DNA from: Stenotrophomonas sp. 24(2023)
Lineage (GTDB): Bacteria; Pseudomonadota; Gammaproteobacteria; Xanthomonadales; Xanthomonadaceae
Direction: 5' to 3'
Length of the DNA stretch: 64,000 nt
NCBI RefSeq assembly: GCF_030913365.1
Contig: NZ_CP133160.1
Coordinates: 806,001-870,000, forward strand
The notes below the pieces were generated by a model. The model saw nothing but the letters and a program-made list of their open reading frames with translations, had not been told where the DNA came from and made no database searches. How positions within the stretch are numbered: the first letter of the stretch is position 1; every line of letters begins with the position of its first letter. Position numbers and translations under genes: made by a program. This document shows positions 16,343 through 27,099 of the stretch, one piece after another.

Positions 16343-19300
16343 TCACCCCTGCCGCAGCGCGGCAACCCGCTGTGCCAGCTTCTTGGCCGAGATGCCCGTG
16401 CGGGCCCCCAGTTCCTGCGCGAACAGCGAGACCCGCAGTTCCTCCAGGTCCCAGCGCAGTGCCTGCCATGCCGGCCGTGCGCGCAGGCCCTGCTGGTCGC
16501 CAGACTCCAGCGCCTCCAGGAAGGGACGCAGTTCCAGCATGCGGGCCTGATCGCGGGTCGGGTCACGCTTGGCCCGTTCCGTGCGCAGGATCATCGCCTT
16601 GAGGTAGCGCGGATACTGCGCCAGCGCATCGGCCGGCGTGTCCCGCAGGAAGCCGGCATGCACCAGCCCGGCCAGCTGCGCCTCCATGTCGTCCAGGTTG
16701 CCACGCGCCCAGCCCATCAGCGGTGCTTCCAGCAGCGGCTTCAGCTCCGCCACCAGCGCCAGGATGCTCTCGGCCAGTTTCAGCCGCTGCATTGCTTCGC
16801 CGAACAGCGCCTTGCCGGCCTGCTCGCGCCGCTGCTCGAAGAGCGCTGCATCGCGGATCTCGCCCAGCCCGTCGGCCAGCACGGCATTCATCGCCGCATC
16901 CACCAGATCGCCGCGCAGGCGTTCCTGCGATTCGATCGCCGCGTACAGCAGCCCGGTCTTGGCCGCTACCGGCAACTGCTTGCGCGCCTGCTTGACCTTC
17001 TCGGCCAAGCCGATCTCCAGCAGCCGGCGCACGCCCTGCGGGTGGGCCTCCTGCGCCTGCTGGCGATCGGCGAAGATGCGCAACGCGGCCGTCTCGCCTT
17101 CGTCGACCAGCGCCGGCCAGGCCGGTACACCGGCCTCACCGGGCACCTGCAGCGGGATCGGTGCGGCAGGGAAGGTCCGCAGCCCTTCGGCCGCCATCGC
17201 GCGCCCGGCACGGGCCGCGAAGGCCTGGCCCGCGCGGTCGCCGAAGCGTGCGCGCAGCACGTCCAGATCACGCGACGTCGCCAGCACCTTGCCATGGTCA
17301 TCGCGCAGGCGCAGGTTCATCCGCAGGTGCGGCTCCAGCGCCGGCACGTCGAAATCGGTGGCCGCCACCGTGGCACCGGTCGCCCGGCTGAGGAAACGCG
17401 CCAGTTCGCCGGTGATGTCATCGGCGCTGGGCTGCGGGAACGCTTCGAAGAACGCACGGGCGAAATCCGGGGCCGGCACGTAGTTGCGGCGCATCGCCTT
17501 GGGCAGGCTGCGGATCAGCGCCGAGGCCTTGTCGGCCACGAAGCCCGGCGCCAGCCAGCCCAGCCGCACCGGATCGAGCGCATTGAGCAGGTGCAGCGGC
17601 ACGTCCACGGTCACGCCATCGTCTTCGGCACCCGGCTCGAAGCGGTAGTGCAGCGGCAGGCGTGCATCGCCCAGCGGCAGGTACTTCGGGTAGCGGTCTT
17701 CCTCGCTGCCCTCGCCGGGCAGCAGGTCCTGCAGCGTCCACTGCAGGGCGTGCCGCTGCGGTGGCGCGAGCGCCTTCCACCACGCATCCAGGCCGGCGGC
17801 CGAATGGATCTGCGGCGGCACCCGGTCCAGGTACCAGCGCGCCTGCCAGTCCTCGTCGGCGACGATGCCGGCACGGCGCAGCTTGGCTTCTTCCTCACGC
17901 GCCTCTTCCAGCACTTTCAGGTTGTCGGCCACCACGCTGGCGCGGGTGGTGATCTCGCCGGTCACCAGCGCCTGGCGCACGAAGATGTCATGCGCCTCGC
18001 CCGGGTTGATGCGGCCGTAGTGCACGGGTTTCTTCGGGGCCAGCACCAGGCCGAACAGGCTGATCTGCTCGGAGGCCAGCACCTGCCCCTGCGCGCGCGA
18101 CCAGTGCGGATCGAAGTGCTTGCGCAGCAGCAGGTGCGGCAGTTCGGCGATCACCCAGTCCGGCTCGATCGCCGCCAGGGTCATGCCCCACACCTTCTGT
18201 GTGTCCAGCAGGTTGGCCGCCAGCAGCCACGGCGGCGGCCGCTTGGACAGCACCGAGCCCGGGAACGGCAGGAAGCGGCGCTGGCGCGGGGCCTGGAAGT
18301 CGCCCTTGTCGGTGCGGTGGCCGATCTGCGTGGGCAGGCCGGCCACCAGCGCGCGGTGCAGCGTCTGGTAGGCACTGGCACGCACCTTTTCGCTGAAGCC
18401 GCCGCCGGCCGGGGCCTGTTCCCTCTGCGCACGCGCGGCCACCGGGGCCGGCGCGGGCTCGGCCTTGCCTTCGCGGGCCAGGCGCGCGGCACGGTGCAGC
18501 TGGCCGCGGGTGGCCTTGGCCGCTTCGGCATCGTCACGCGCGGCCGCAGGCGCACTGCTGCCCGCCAGCAGCGGCGCCATCGACGCCTCGATGGCCTCTT
18601 CCTTCCAGCCCAGTTCCTCGCACAGCAGGCGCAGCTGGCGATGCAGCTCGCGCCACTCGCGCATGCGCAGGAAACCGAGGAAATGACGGCCACACCAGTC
18701 GCGCAGCTTGGACTGGGTCAGGTCCTCGTGGGCCTGCCGGTAGCCATCCCACAGGCGCAGCACACCGACGAATTCAGAGCGGCCATCGGCGAACTGCGCA
18801 TGGGCGCTGTCGGCGGCCCCGCGTGCTTCCGGCGGGCGCTCGCGCGGGTCCTGGATGCCCAGGAACGCGGCGATCACCAGCATCGGCCGCAGGCAGCCGG
18901 CCGCCTGCGCGGCCACCAGCATGCGCGCCAGCTTCACGTCCACCGGTAGCCGTGCCATCTGCTTGCCGACCGCGGTCATGCGGCGCTCGCTGTCGATCGC
19001 CCCCAGTTCGGCCAGCTGCTGCCAGCCGTCGGCGATGGCGCGTTCGTCCGGCGCTTCCAGGAACGGGAAGTCCTCGATCCGGCCCAGGCCCAGCTGCAGC
19101 ATGCGCAGGATCACCCCCGCCAGGCTGGAGCGGCGGATTTCCGGATCGGTAAATTCCGGCCGCGCCTGGAAATCGGCCTCGGCATACAGACGGTAGCAGA
19201 TGCCCTCGGCGATACGGCCGCAACGGCCCTTGCGCTGGTTGGCGCTGGCCTGCGAAATCGGCTCGATGTGCAGCCGGTCCAGCTTGTTGCGCGGGCTGTA

Positions 19301-20425
19301 GCGCTTGACGCGGGCAAAGCCCGGATCGACCACGTAGCGGATGCGCGGCACCGTCAGCGAGGTTTCAGCCACGTTGGTGGCCAGCACGATGCGCCGGTTC
19401 GGCCCGGGGTTGAACACCCGGTCCTGGTCCTGGTTGGACAGCCGCGCGTACAGCGGCAGCACGTCGGTCTGCCGGTACTTGCGCCGCTCCAGCGCCTGGT
19501 GCGCATCGCGGATCTCGCGTTCGCCCGGCAGAAAGATCAGCACATCACCGCGCGCATCCTGGCGGGTGATCTCATCCACCGCTGCCACGATGGCATCGTT
19601 GACCGTGCGCTCGCCCTCCTGCTCGCCCTCGCCTTCCAGCGCGCGGTAACGCACCTCCACCGGGAAGGTACGGCCTTCCACGCTGATCACCGGCGCATTG
19701 TCGAAATGCTGGGCGAAACGCTCGGTGTCGATGGTCGCCGAGGTGACGATCAGCTTCAGGTCCGGCCGCTTGCGCAGCAGCTGCTTGAGGTAGCCCAGCA
19801 GGAAGTCGATGTTGAGGCTGCGTTCATGGGCCTCGTCAACGATGATCGTGTCGTAGTTCGACAACCAGCGGTCACTGGCGATCTCGGCCAGCAGGATGCC
19901 GTCGGTCATGAACTTGACCCGGCTGTCCTCGCCCACCTTGTCGTTGAAGCGTACCTGGTAGCCGACCAGCTGGCCCAGCTCGCTCTGCAGTTCCTGTGCC
20001 ACCCGGGTGGCCACCGCGCGTGCGGCAATCCGTCGCGGCTGGGTGCAGCCGATCATGCCGGCCTGGCCACGGCCGGCGGCCAGGCACAGCTTCGGCAGCT
20101 GGGTGGTCTTGCCCGAGCCGGTCTCTCCGGCGATCACCACCACCTGATGGTCGCGGATCAGGCCGATGATCGCCTCGGCTTCACGGGCGATCGGCAGCTG
20201 CGGGTCCAGACTGATGGACAGTTGCTGCTGCGCACGGCGCTGGCGCCGCTGCACGGAGGCCTGCAGGGCCTGCTCGAAGGTGGCCATCAGCGCGGTGTCC
20301 TGCGGCTTGGCCTGGCAGCGCGACAGCAGTCCCAGCAGGCGGCCACGGTCGCGGCTCATCGCGCCATCGATGGCGGTCCGCTGCTGACGCAGTCGCAACA
20401 CGGGTTTTTGTTCAATAGAAGTCAT
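16343..20425 (-). CDS. hrpA: HrpA, ATP-dependent DEAH-box RNA helicase
   Basis: 1360 residues from MTSIEQKPVL, typical of HrpA. Walker A GETGSGKTTQLPK, DEAH box IVDEAHERSLNID, motif III VTSATIDTERF and the motif VI segment QRKGRCGRIAEG are all intact. A C-terminal DUF3418 region fills about the last 550 residues. HrpA unwinds RNA and in E. coli rescues stalled or collided ribosomes. The TTG one codon upstream of the ATG is ignored. Divergent from dps, with an 86-base gap that carries palindromes. Confidence 0.95.
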   Translation of the reverse strand: MTSIEQKPVLRLRQQRTAIDGAMSRDRGRLLGLLSRCQAKPQDTALMATFEQALQASVQRRQRRAQQQLSISLDPQLPIAREAEAIIGLIRDHQVVVIAGETGSGKTTQLPKLCLAAGRGQAGMIGCTQPRRIAARAVATRVAQELQSELGQLVGYQVRFNDKVGEDSRVKFMTDGILLAEIASDRWLSNYDTIIVDEAHERSLNIDFLLGYLKQLLRKRPDLKLIVTSATIDTERFAQHFDNAPVISVEGRTFPVEVRYRALEGEGEQEGERTVNDAIVAAVDEITRQDARGDVLIFLPGEREIRDAHQALERRKYRQTDVLPLYARLSNQDQDRVFNPGPNRRIVLATNVAETSLTVPRIRYVVDPGFARVKRYSPRNKLDRLHIEPISQASANQRKGRCGRIAEGICYRLYAEADFQARPEFTDPEIRRSSLAGVILRMLQLGLGRIEDFPFLEAPDERAIADGWQQLAELGAIDSERRMTAVGKQMARLPVDVKLARMLVAAQAAGCLRPMLVIAAFLGIQDPRERPPEARGAADSAHAQFADGRSEFVGVLRLWDGYRQAHEDLTQSKLRDWCGRHFLGFLRMREWRELHRQLRLLCEELGWKEEAIEASMAPLLAGSSAPAAARDDAEAAKATRGQLHRAARLAREGKAEPAPAPVAARAQREQAPAGGGFSEKVRASAYQTLHRALVAGLPTQIGHRTDKGDFQAPRQRRFLPFPGSVLSKRPPPWLLAANLLDTQKVWGMTLAAIEPDWVIAELPHLLLRKHFDPHWSRAQGQVLASEQISLFGLVLAPKKPVHYGRINPGEAHDIFVRQALVTGEITTRASVVADNLKVLEEAREEEAKLRRAGIVADEDWQARWYLDRVPPQIHSAAGLDAWWKALAPPQRHALQWTLQDLLPGEGSEEDRYPKYLPLGDARLPLHYRFEPGAEDDGVTVDVPLHLLNALDPVRLGWLAPGFVADKASALIRSLPKAMRRNYVPAPDFARAFFEAFPQPSADDITGELARFLSRATGATVAATDFDVPALEPHLRMNLRLRDDHGKVLATSRDLDVLRARFGDRAGQAFAARAGRAMAAEGLRTFPAAPIPLQVPGEAGVPAWPALVDEGETAALRIFADRQQAQEAHPQGVRRLLEIGLAEKVKQARKQLPVAAKTGLLYAAIESQERLRGDLVDAAMNAVLADGLGEIRDAALFEQRREQAGKALFGEAMQRLKLAESILALVAELKPLLEAPLMGWARGNLDDMEAQLAGLVHAGFLRDTPADALAQYPRYLKAMILRTERAKRDPTRDQARMLELRPFLEALESGDQQGLRARPAWQALRWDLEELRVSLFAQELGARTGISAKKLAQRVAALRQG

Positions 20426-20436
20426 CAATCGATCAA

Positions 20437-20474
20437 TTCAAAACTTTGAAAGCGACCAGTCATTAGATCTGGTC
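20437..20474. promoter_or_regulatory. Palindromes in the hrpA-dps divergent region
   Basis: TTCAAA-AC-TTTGAA (20437-20450) and GACCAG-n9-CTGGTC (20454-20474) lie between the divergent starts of hrpA and dps. Both have the size of repressor or activator sites. Dps genes are commonly under oxidative or stationary-phase control, but neither site is a clean match to the OxyR consensus, so the regulator is not named. Confidence 0.45.
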
Positions 20475-20511
20475 TATCGTGTTCATCATCACCCACAAGG
20501 AGACTGTCCTC

Positions 20512-21060
20512 ATGGCGAAGACCAAGACCCCGGCCAAGGCCAAGACCGGCAAGCAGAAGCTGGCCGCCGCTGCACCGTCGGCCCCGAACATCGATATCGG
20601 GATCAGCCAGACCGACCGCAAGAAGATCGCCGACGGGCTGTCGCGCTTCCAGGCCGATGCGTTCACCCTGTACCTGAAGACGCACAACTTCCACTGGAAT
20701 GTCACCGGGTCGATGTTCAACTCGCTGCATACCATGTTCGAGACCCAGTACACCGAGCAGTGGGCGGCGCTGGACGACGTGGCCGAGCGCATCCGCGCAC
20801 TGGGCTTCAATGCCCCGGGCTCCTACCGGGAATTCGCCGCGCTGACCTCGATCGCCGAGGAGCCGGGGCTGACCGACAGCGCCGACTGGCGTGAAATGGT
20901 ACGCCAGTTGGTGGTCGCCAACGAAGCGGTCTGCCGTACGGCCCGTGAGGTGCTGGACCAGGCGGCCAAGGGCGAGGACGCCCCGACCGAGGACCTGATG
21001 ACCCAGCGCCTGCAGACCCACGAGAAGTATGCCTGGATGCTGCGCTCGCTTCTCCAGTAA
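20512..21060 (+). CDS. dps: Dps, DNA-binding ferritin-like protein
   Basis: 182 residues from MAKTKTPAKAK; the ATG has AAGGAG 8 bases upstream, so a longer frame from 20479 is rejected. The Lys/Ala-rich N-terminal tail (AKTKTPAKAKTGKQKLAAA) suits DNA binding. The ferritin core has the ferroxidase signature KTHNFHWNVTG followed by TMFETQYTEQWAALDDVAERIR, which supplies the His, Asp and Glu ligands across the dimer interface. It oxidises iron with peroxide and shields DNA in stress. Convergent with nothing nearby: the 530-base gap to recQ holds composite repeats C and D. Confidence 0.94.
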   Translation: MAKTKTPAKAKTGKQKLAAAAPSAPNIDIGISQTDRKKIADGLSRFQADAFTLYLKTHNFHWNVTGSMFNSLHTMFETQYTEQWAALDDVAERIRALGFNAPGSYREFAALTSIAEEPGLTDSADWREMVRQLVVANEAVCRTAREVLDQAAKGEDAPTEDLMTQRLQTHEKYAWMLRSLLQ

Positions 21061-21069
21061 GGGTTGAGG

Positions 21070-21282
21070 GCGGTTCGGCAGGGCTGCGCCCTGCACCCGC
21101 CGAAGCCTTGGAGCCAGAGCAACGTCAACGACAGAAGCGGGTTTTCTGGGGGTTGGCGGGGTGGGTCCGGTGGCGGGGGACGCCGTAAATACGTCCCTGT
21201 AGGCTCGGTCGCGCCATCCATGGCGCTCACGCCCCCGCAACCGGACCCACCCCACCTTCGACAGTTGGTCGCAGTCCGTTGG
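21070..21282 (+). repeat. Composite intergenic repeat, copy C
   Basis: Module 1 (about 21070-21140) has an AGGGCTGCGCCCT hairpin and AGCAACGTCAACG. Module 2 arms GGGGTGGGTCCGGT (21158-21171) and the exact reverse complement (21240-21253) enclose a core with TACGTCCCTGTA and the apical hairpin GCGCCAT-CC-ATGGCGC. Module 3 is ACCTTCGACAG, followed by a GTAG palindrome. It faces copy D. Confidence 0.88.
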
Positions 21283-21306
21283 TAGATCCACGCCATGCGT
21301 GGATCA
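21283..21306 (+). repeat. SMAG-type GTAG palindrome
   Basis: GTAGATCCACGCCATGCGTGG followed by ATC, placed directly after composite copy C. Its mirror copy starts 44 bases further on (21350-21372), giving two inverted SMAG elements around a short AT-richer spacer. Confidence 0.88.
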
Positions 21307-21349
21307 ATGCCAATCGAAATCGAATAGTTCGATAGGTGATCGAAAAGCA

Positions 21350-21372
21350 TCCACGCATGGCGTGGATCTACC
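21350..21372 (-). repeat. SMAG-type GTAG palindrome, inverted
   Basis: ATCCACGCATGGCGTGG then ATCTAC on the plus strand, that is GTAG-first on the minus strand. It is the leading palindrome of composite copy D and faces the SMAG copy at 21283. Confidence 0.88.
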
Positions 21373-21585
21373 CGATCGCGGGGATCTGTCAGAGGTGGGG
21401 CGGTGTGGGCTTGCAGGACCGCAGGCGCCATGGAGGGCGCCTACGAGCCCCCATGGATGGGTTTACGGCGTGTCCTGCAAGCCCACACCGCCCCGCCAAC
21501 CCACGGAACGCCCGCTGTTGCAGTTGCCGTGGCCTCCAGCAGGTGCAGGGCGCAGCCCTGCCGGCTCCCCCGCCGGGGTAAACTA
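21373..21585 (-). repeat. Composite intergenic repeat, copy D (reverse orientation)
   Basis: All modules occur in reverse order and complement. Module 3 is GATCTGTCAGAGG. The module 2 arms GGGGCGGTGTGGGCTTGCAG plus two bases (21398-21419) pair exactly with 21474-21495, a 22-bp perfect stem. The core on the minus strand has CCCATCCATGGG, as in copy B. Module 1, with GTTGCAGTTG and AGGGCGCAGCCCT, ends just before recQ. It leaves only about 5 bases before the recQ ATG, so its structure may touch the recQ leader. Confidence 0.88.
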
Positions 21586-21590
21586 GCCGG

Positions 21591-23393
<1,803 letters not shown>

Positions 23394-23635
23394 GGGCACG
23401 CCTCCTATCCGACAGCAATGTCGTAATCAGCAGCACTCCGCCTTCATCCCCAAGCGCCGGGCGTCCATTCCATGCGATGCAGTGCCCGCGCGTGCATTCA
23501 GCCGACGGCCCTTTTTTGCCGTTGCAGCCCGTTGTCACGCGGAGCCTGCGCAAGGGATGACACGATTTTTCGGTCTATTCTGATTGCATCCCGTCTGCAA
23601 CGCATTTGACGCTACCCCACCCAGGAAGCGCCACC

Positions 23636-23680
23636 ATGACGTGGCAGGAACCCCCGCATGGATGCAAGCGTCCGGGATGA
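23636..23680 (+). other. Possible 14-codon leader ORF overlapping the vgrG start
   Basis: ATG at 23636 follows AGGAAG by 7 bases, and the frame ends at TGA 23678-23680, inside the first codons of vgrG in another frame. The peptide is MTWQEPPHGCKRPG. It may be chance, or a short upstream frame that affects vgrG translation. Confidence 0.25.
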
Positions 23681-26288
23681 CACTGCACGTGTCCATCGTT
23701 TCCACGCTCCCGATGGCACGCAGATGCGTGTCCTTCGTTGGCATGGCACTGAAGCACTATCCCAGGGATGCCGCTGGCGGATCGAGCTGGCAGCGCCAAC
23801 CACGGCACAGGAGTTGTCTGCATGGCTCGCACGACCTGCGCAACTGCTGGTTGCCCGCAGCGGTGACGCGCCGATTCTGCACGCAGGTCTGGTCGAGGGG
23901 GTGCGATGCCAGACAACAACCGAGGGAACGCACTATTGCGTGGACATGGCAGATTGGAGCGCGTGGCTGGCGCACCGGCGTCACAGCCGCACCTTCACCT
24001 CGCAGGATCTGGCCACGGTCATCGATTCCGTCCTGTCGGCCCATGGGCCCTATGCGTGCTGGCGCTGGCAGGATGCCGCCCGTCGGCGTGCCGATCGCAT
24101 GCACCGCGACTGCATCAGTCAGTACCGCGAATCAGATCTGGCCTTTGTACAGCGGCTGCTGGCCCGGGCAGGATTGAGCTGGTTCATCGAATCCACCGAT
24201 AGTGCGCCAGCCGGGCATCGGATGGTCATCGTCGATGACAGCACCCTGCTACCGTTGATTGACTCCGCCGTACCGTACCACCAGGCACGCGCGCATGATG
24301 GCCGCGATGGCATACAGGCACTGCACGCCTGCCGGCGCCTGGTCGTCAGCACGGTGACCACGACCACCTACCTGCCGGAACAGGCGCGGCTGATTGCAGC
24401 GAGTGATTCGGTCCATGCCTCGGCCAGCACACGCGAGCACTATGCGCCTGCTGGCCATGACGCCTGGACCAGTCGCGCTGAGGCGCAGGCACACCTGCGG
24501 CGCCGGGCCCAGGCACTGCTGTGCCGGCAACGTACATGGAATGGACATGGGACGTTGCGATCCTTCCACGCCGGCGCCGCTTTCCGGTTGCAATGCGAGG
24601 TGGGGCACCCGGTTGTGCCGGCGTTGCTGTTGACACACGTCACGCATGCAGGTGTCGGCGACGTGGGCTGGGCGGCCCGGGTGCAACCGCCCCCCGCGCT
24701 GATCGACGGGGTGCCCTGGCAGGATGCCACGGCCCACGGCTACGCCAACCACTTCCAGGGCCAGGACCATGCCCAGCCCTGGCGCCCCCAGGAGCCGCCC
24801 GCCCTCCAGGCCCCCGGACCGCAGCGTGCCGTCGTCCTCGGCGACGCCAGTGGGACGCCTGTCCACATGGATCGCCTCGGCCGCATCCGTGTACGTTTTG
24901 CCTATTCCGAAGCGGGCCATGACAGCGCATGGGTCCGTGTTGCCCAGCGCTACGCAGGTCCTGGCGTCGGCAGCCAGTTCATACCGCGGGTAGGGCAGGA
25001 AGTGCTGGTGGCTTTCCTGGAAGGTGACATCGATCAACCCATCGTACAGGGGGCGCTCTACAACGGGCGTGGCGATCAGCGGCCGGAGGCACTGGCGCTG
25101 GCCCGGGACGGCACCGCCTGCGCCGAGATGAACCTTGCCGGAGGCAACGCCCCGGTCTGGCACGCCGCAGGCGCAGGTGCCGCAGGCCAGCGGCATCAAG
25201 GCGCACTGTGGGGCATCCGCTCGCAGGAATGGTCCGGGGAAGGCGGCAACCACCTGCTGTTCGACGACAGCAATGGCCAACTGCGAACCGAACTGGCCAG
25301 CAGCCATCATCATAGCCGGCTCAGCCAGGGGCACCTGCTCCATCAAGCCGGCAACCACCGTGGCAGCCTGCGGGGAACCGGTTTCGAGCTGCGCAGCGAT
25401 GCCTGGGGCGTAGTGCGTGCAACCGCAGGACTGTGGCTGGACACAGCACGACGCTCCCCCCACGACCCGGCCAGCCAGACCACCGGCGCCCAAGCGCTGC
25501 TGCAGCAGGCGCAGTACCTGGCAGACCATTGGCATGCCGCCGCGCAGCAGCATCGCACCGTGGGCCTGGCCGCGGCGCAGGGCGCAGGCCACCCGGGCCG
25601 AAGCAGCATTTCGCCCGACCGGTCCCCACTGCACGGCATGCGCCTTCACGCCGCCAGCACCGCCGCAGGCCACGACTACGCCACCGCGCCCCCTGCTCCG
25701 TCCGGTGCAGCGCTTGCCGCCGGTTCCCTCCCCCTGCCCAGCGCCCCACTGCTGGGCCTGTACTCACCCGTTGGCATTGGCAACGTTGCGGGGCAGGCAC
25801 TGCTCTGGTCCGCCGCAGAAACCACGTCGCTGGCCAGCGGCGGCCACAGCGCATCGACGGTGGGCGGCCATCTGCGCTGGCATGGCAGACAGTCCATCGG
25901 CATGCTGGCCGGCGTTACAGGCAGTGGCGGTACCTCCGCACTGACGCTGGCCGCAGGCCAGGACGTGCTGGATGTACAGGCCCAGGCCGGCCCCATCGAA
26001 CTGGCTGCACGCAGGCAGGTACGCTTGGCTGCAGCACAGGCGCCCGTGCAACTGCACGCCGGCAGTCATCTGCATATCGCCACAGCAGAGGGCGCCTCCA
26101 TCACGCTGACGGACGGCAATCTGCAGCTCAACTGCCCCGGCACCCTCACCGTACAGGCAAGCCAGCATTCCTTCGTTGGTCCCACCACGCTGCTGGTTCC
26201 ACTGCCGCAGTTCCCGCAGACAATCTGCGTGGAATGCCTGATCAAGGCCATGCAGGCCGGCACACCGTGGGCCATCAAAAATGGTTGA
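23658..26288 (+). CDS. vgrG: VgrG, type VI secretion system spike protein
   Basis: 876 residues. The N-terminal gp27-like part (about 1-370) includes YVLRR-like receptor folds (QYRESDLAFVQRLLARAGLS) and the domain boundary at MDRLGRIRVRFAYSE. The gp5 OB-fold carries RVGQEVLVAFLEGDIDQP near residue 444, then ALYNG. A C-terminal DUF2345-type extension follows (about 580-850). The spike trimer caps the Hcp tube and carries effectors out of the cell. Ribosome-binding site AGGAA lies 9 bases before the ATG. Stop overlaps the DUF4123 gene by 8 bases. No activity domain is fused, so cargo is delivered by the adaptor encoded next. Confidence 0.95.
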   Translation: MDASVRDDTARVHRFHAPDGTQMRVLRWHGTEALSQGCRWRIELAAPTTAQELSAWLARPAQLLVARSGDAPILHAGLVEGVRCQTTTEGTHYCVDMADWSAWLAHRRHSRTFTSQDLATVIDSVLSAHGPYACWRWQDAARRRADRMHRDCISQYRESDLAFVQRLLARAGLSWFIESTDSAPAGHRMVIVDDSTLLPLIDSAVPYHQARAHDGRDGIQALHACRRLVVSTVTTTTYLPEQARLIAASDSVHASASTREHYAPAGHDAWTSRAEAQAHLRRRAQALLCRQRTWNGHGTLRSFHAGAAFRLQCEVGHPVVPALLLTHVTHAGVGDVGWAARVQPPPALIDGVPWQDATAHGYANHFQGQDHAQPWRPQEPPALQAPGPQRAVVLGDASGTPVHMDRLGRIRVRFAYSEAGHDSAWVRVAQRYAGPGVGSQFIPRVGQEVLVAFLEGDIDQPIVQGALYNGRGDQRPEALALARDGTACAEMNLAGGNAPVWHAAGAGAAGQRHQGALWGIRSQEWSGEGGNHLLFDDSNGQLRTELASSHHHSRLSQGHLLHQAGNHRGSLRGTGFELRSDAWGVVRATAGLWLDTARRSPHDPASQTTGAQALLQQAQYLADHWHAAAQQHRTVGLAAAQGAGHPGRSSISPDRSPLHGMRLHAASTAAGHDYATAPPAPSGAALAAGSLPLPSAPLLGLYSPVGIGNVAGQALLWSAAETTSLASGGHSASTVGGHLRWHGRQSIGMLAGVTGSGGTSALTLAAGQDVLDVQAQAGPIELAARRQVRLAAAQAPVQLHAGSHLHIATAEGASITLTDGNLQLNCPGTLTVQASQHSFVGPTTLLVPLPQFPQTICVECLIKAMQAGTPWAIKNG

Positions 26289-27099
26289 TTCCGTGCTTGT
26301 CGATCCTTGGCGTGATGTACGGTTGCCGTGGGAAATCACAGGCCACACCGCCAGCGACGGGCAACTGCACGTGCTGGTGGACCCGGCCTTCCTGTCCTTC
26401 CCGTCGGACCTGTCCGGCCTTCACCTCCCCGTTCCCGTGACGCGCGTGTTCGACGGGCAGTACCACGGCGATGGCCTGCAGCCGCTTTCGCCATGCGTCT
26501 TCACCTTGCCAACGGAGGACGCTGCAGTGCGCGGGGTCTGGAGCCATCTGCTGGCACTGTGTGAGGGCAGGCCCATGGTGTCGGTGCTGCATACGCCAGC
26601 GGATCTGGGCGCCATCGTGTCGCACCTGCGCAGGCAATGGGAAGGCAGGTCCGCCGACGGCACGCCCTGGCTGATGCGATGGGCCGACACACGGATCGTC
26701 CCCCTGCTGTTCCATTGCCTCGATGCACTGCAGCGCCAGCGCGTGCTGGGCGGTATCACCGCGTGGTACAGCGCGACACGCGACGGCGGCTGGCTACGCA
26801 CGGACGGCGAAGCTGAACGCCCGTTCGACTTCACCGCCACACCACTGTGCTTCACGCCCGCGCAGCAACGCGCGTTGCGGCAGATGGCAGAGCCCGACCG
26901 TATCACCGGGTGGCTGCTGCGCCACCCGGTGATGCGCCCGACCACGTTGTTGCCCTCCCAGGTGCATGCGTGCGCGCAAGCGGTCGTGGAAAGGCTTCAC
27001 CACCGTGGCATCGCCAATGACGCACTGGCCTTCCGCATGACGGCCAAGGCCGTGGCGCACGCAGATGCAGCGCGTGCACGCCAGGGAGCAGGCGTATGA
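26281..27099 (+). CDS. DUF4123-type T6SS effector adaptor/chaperone (Tap/TEC)
   Basis: 272 residues. The pattern of DUF4123 proteins is seen: LHVLVDPAFLSFP near the start, PCVFTLPTED, the middle GRPMVSVLHTPADLGAIVSHLRRQ and the key WLMRWADTRIVPLLF strand, where other family members have RFYDPRV. These adaptors hold an effector and load it on the cognate VgrG C-terminus. It overlaps vgrG by 8 bases and the first immunity-like gene by 4 bases (ATGA). Partner is most likely the Tle1-like protein at 28962. No membrane segment or signal is present. Confidence 0.85.
   Translation: MVDSVLVDPWRDVRLPWEITGHTASDGQLHVLVDPAFLSFPSDLSGLHLPVPVTRVFDGQYHGDGLQPLSPCVFTLPTEDAAVRGVWSHLLALCEGRPMVSVLHTPADLGAIVSHLRRQWEGRSADGTPWLMRWADTRIVPLLFHCLDALQRQRVLGGITAWYSATRDGGWLRTDGEAERPFDFTATPLCFTPAQQRALRQMAEPDRITGWLLRHPVMRPTTLLPSQVHACAQAVVERLHHRGIANDALAFRMTAKAVAHADAARARQGAGV

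Noticed and set aside
16658..18949. 763-codon open frame opposite hrpA
   Set aside because: Antisense shadow of a conserved helicase gene with no motif of its own.
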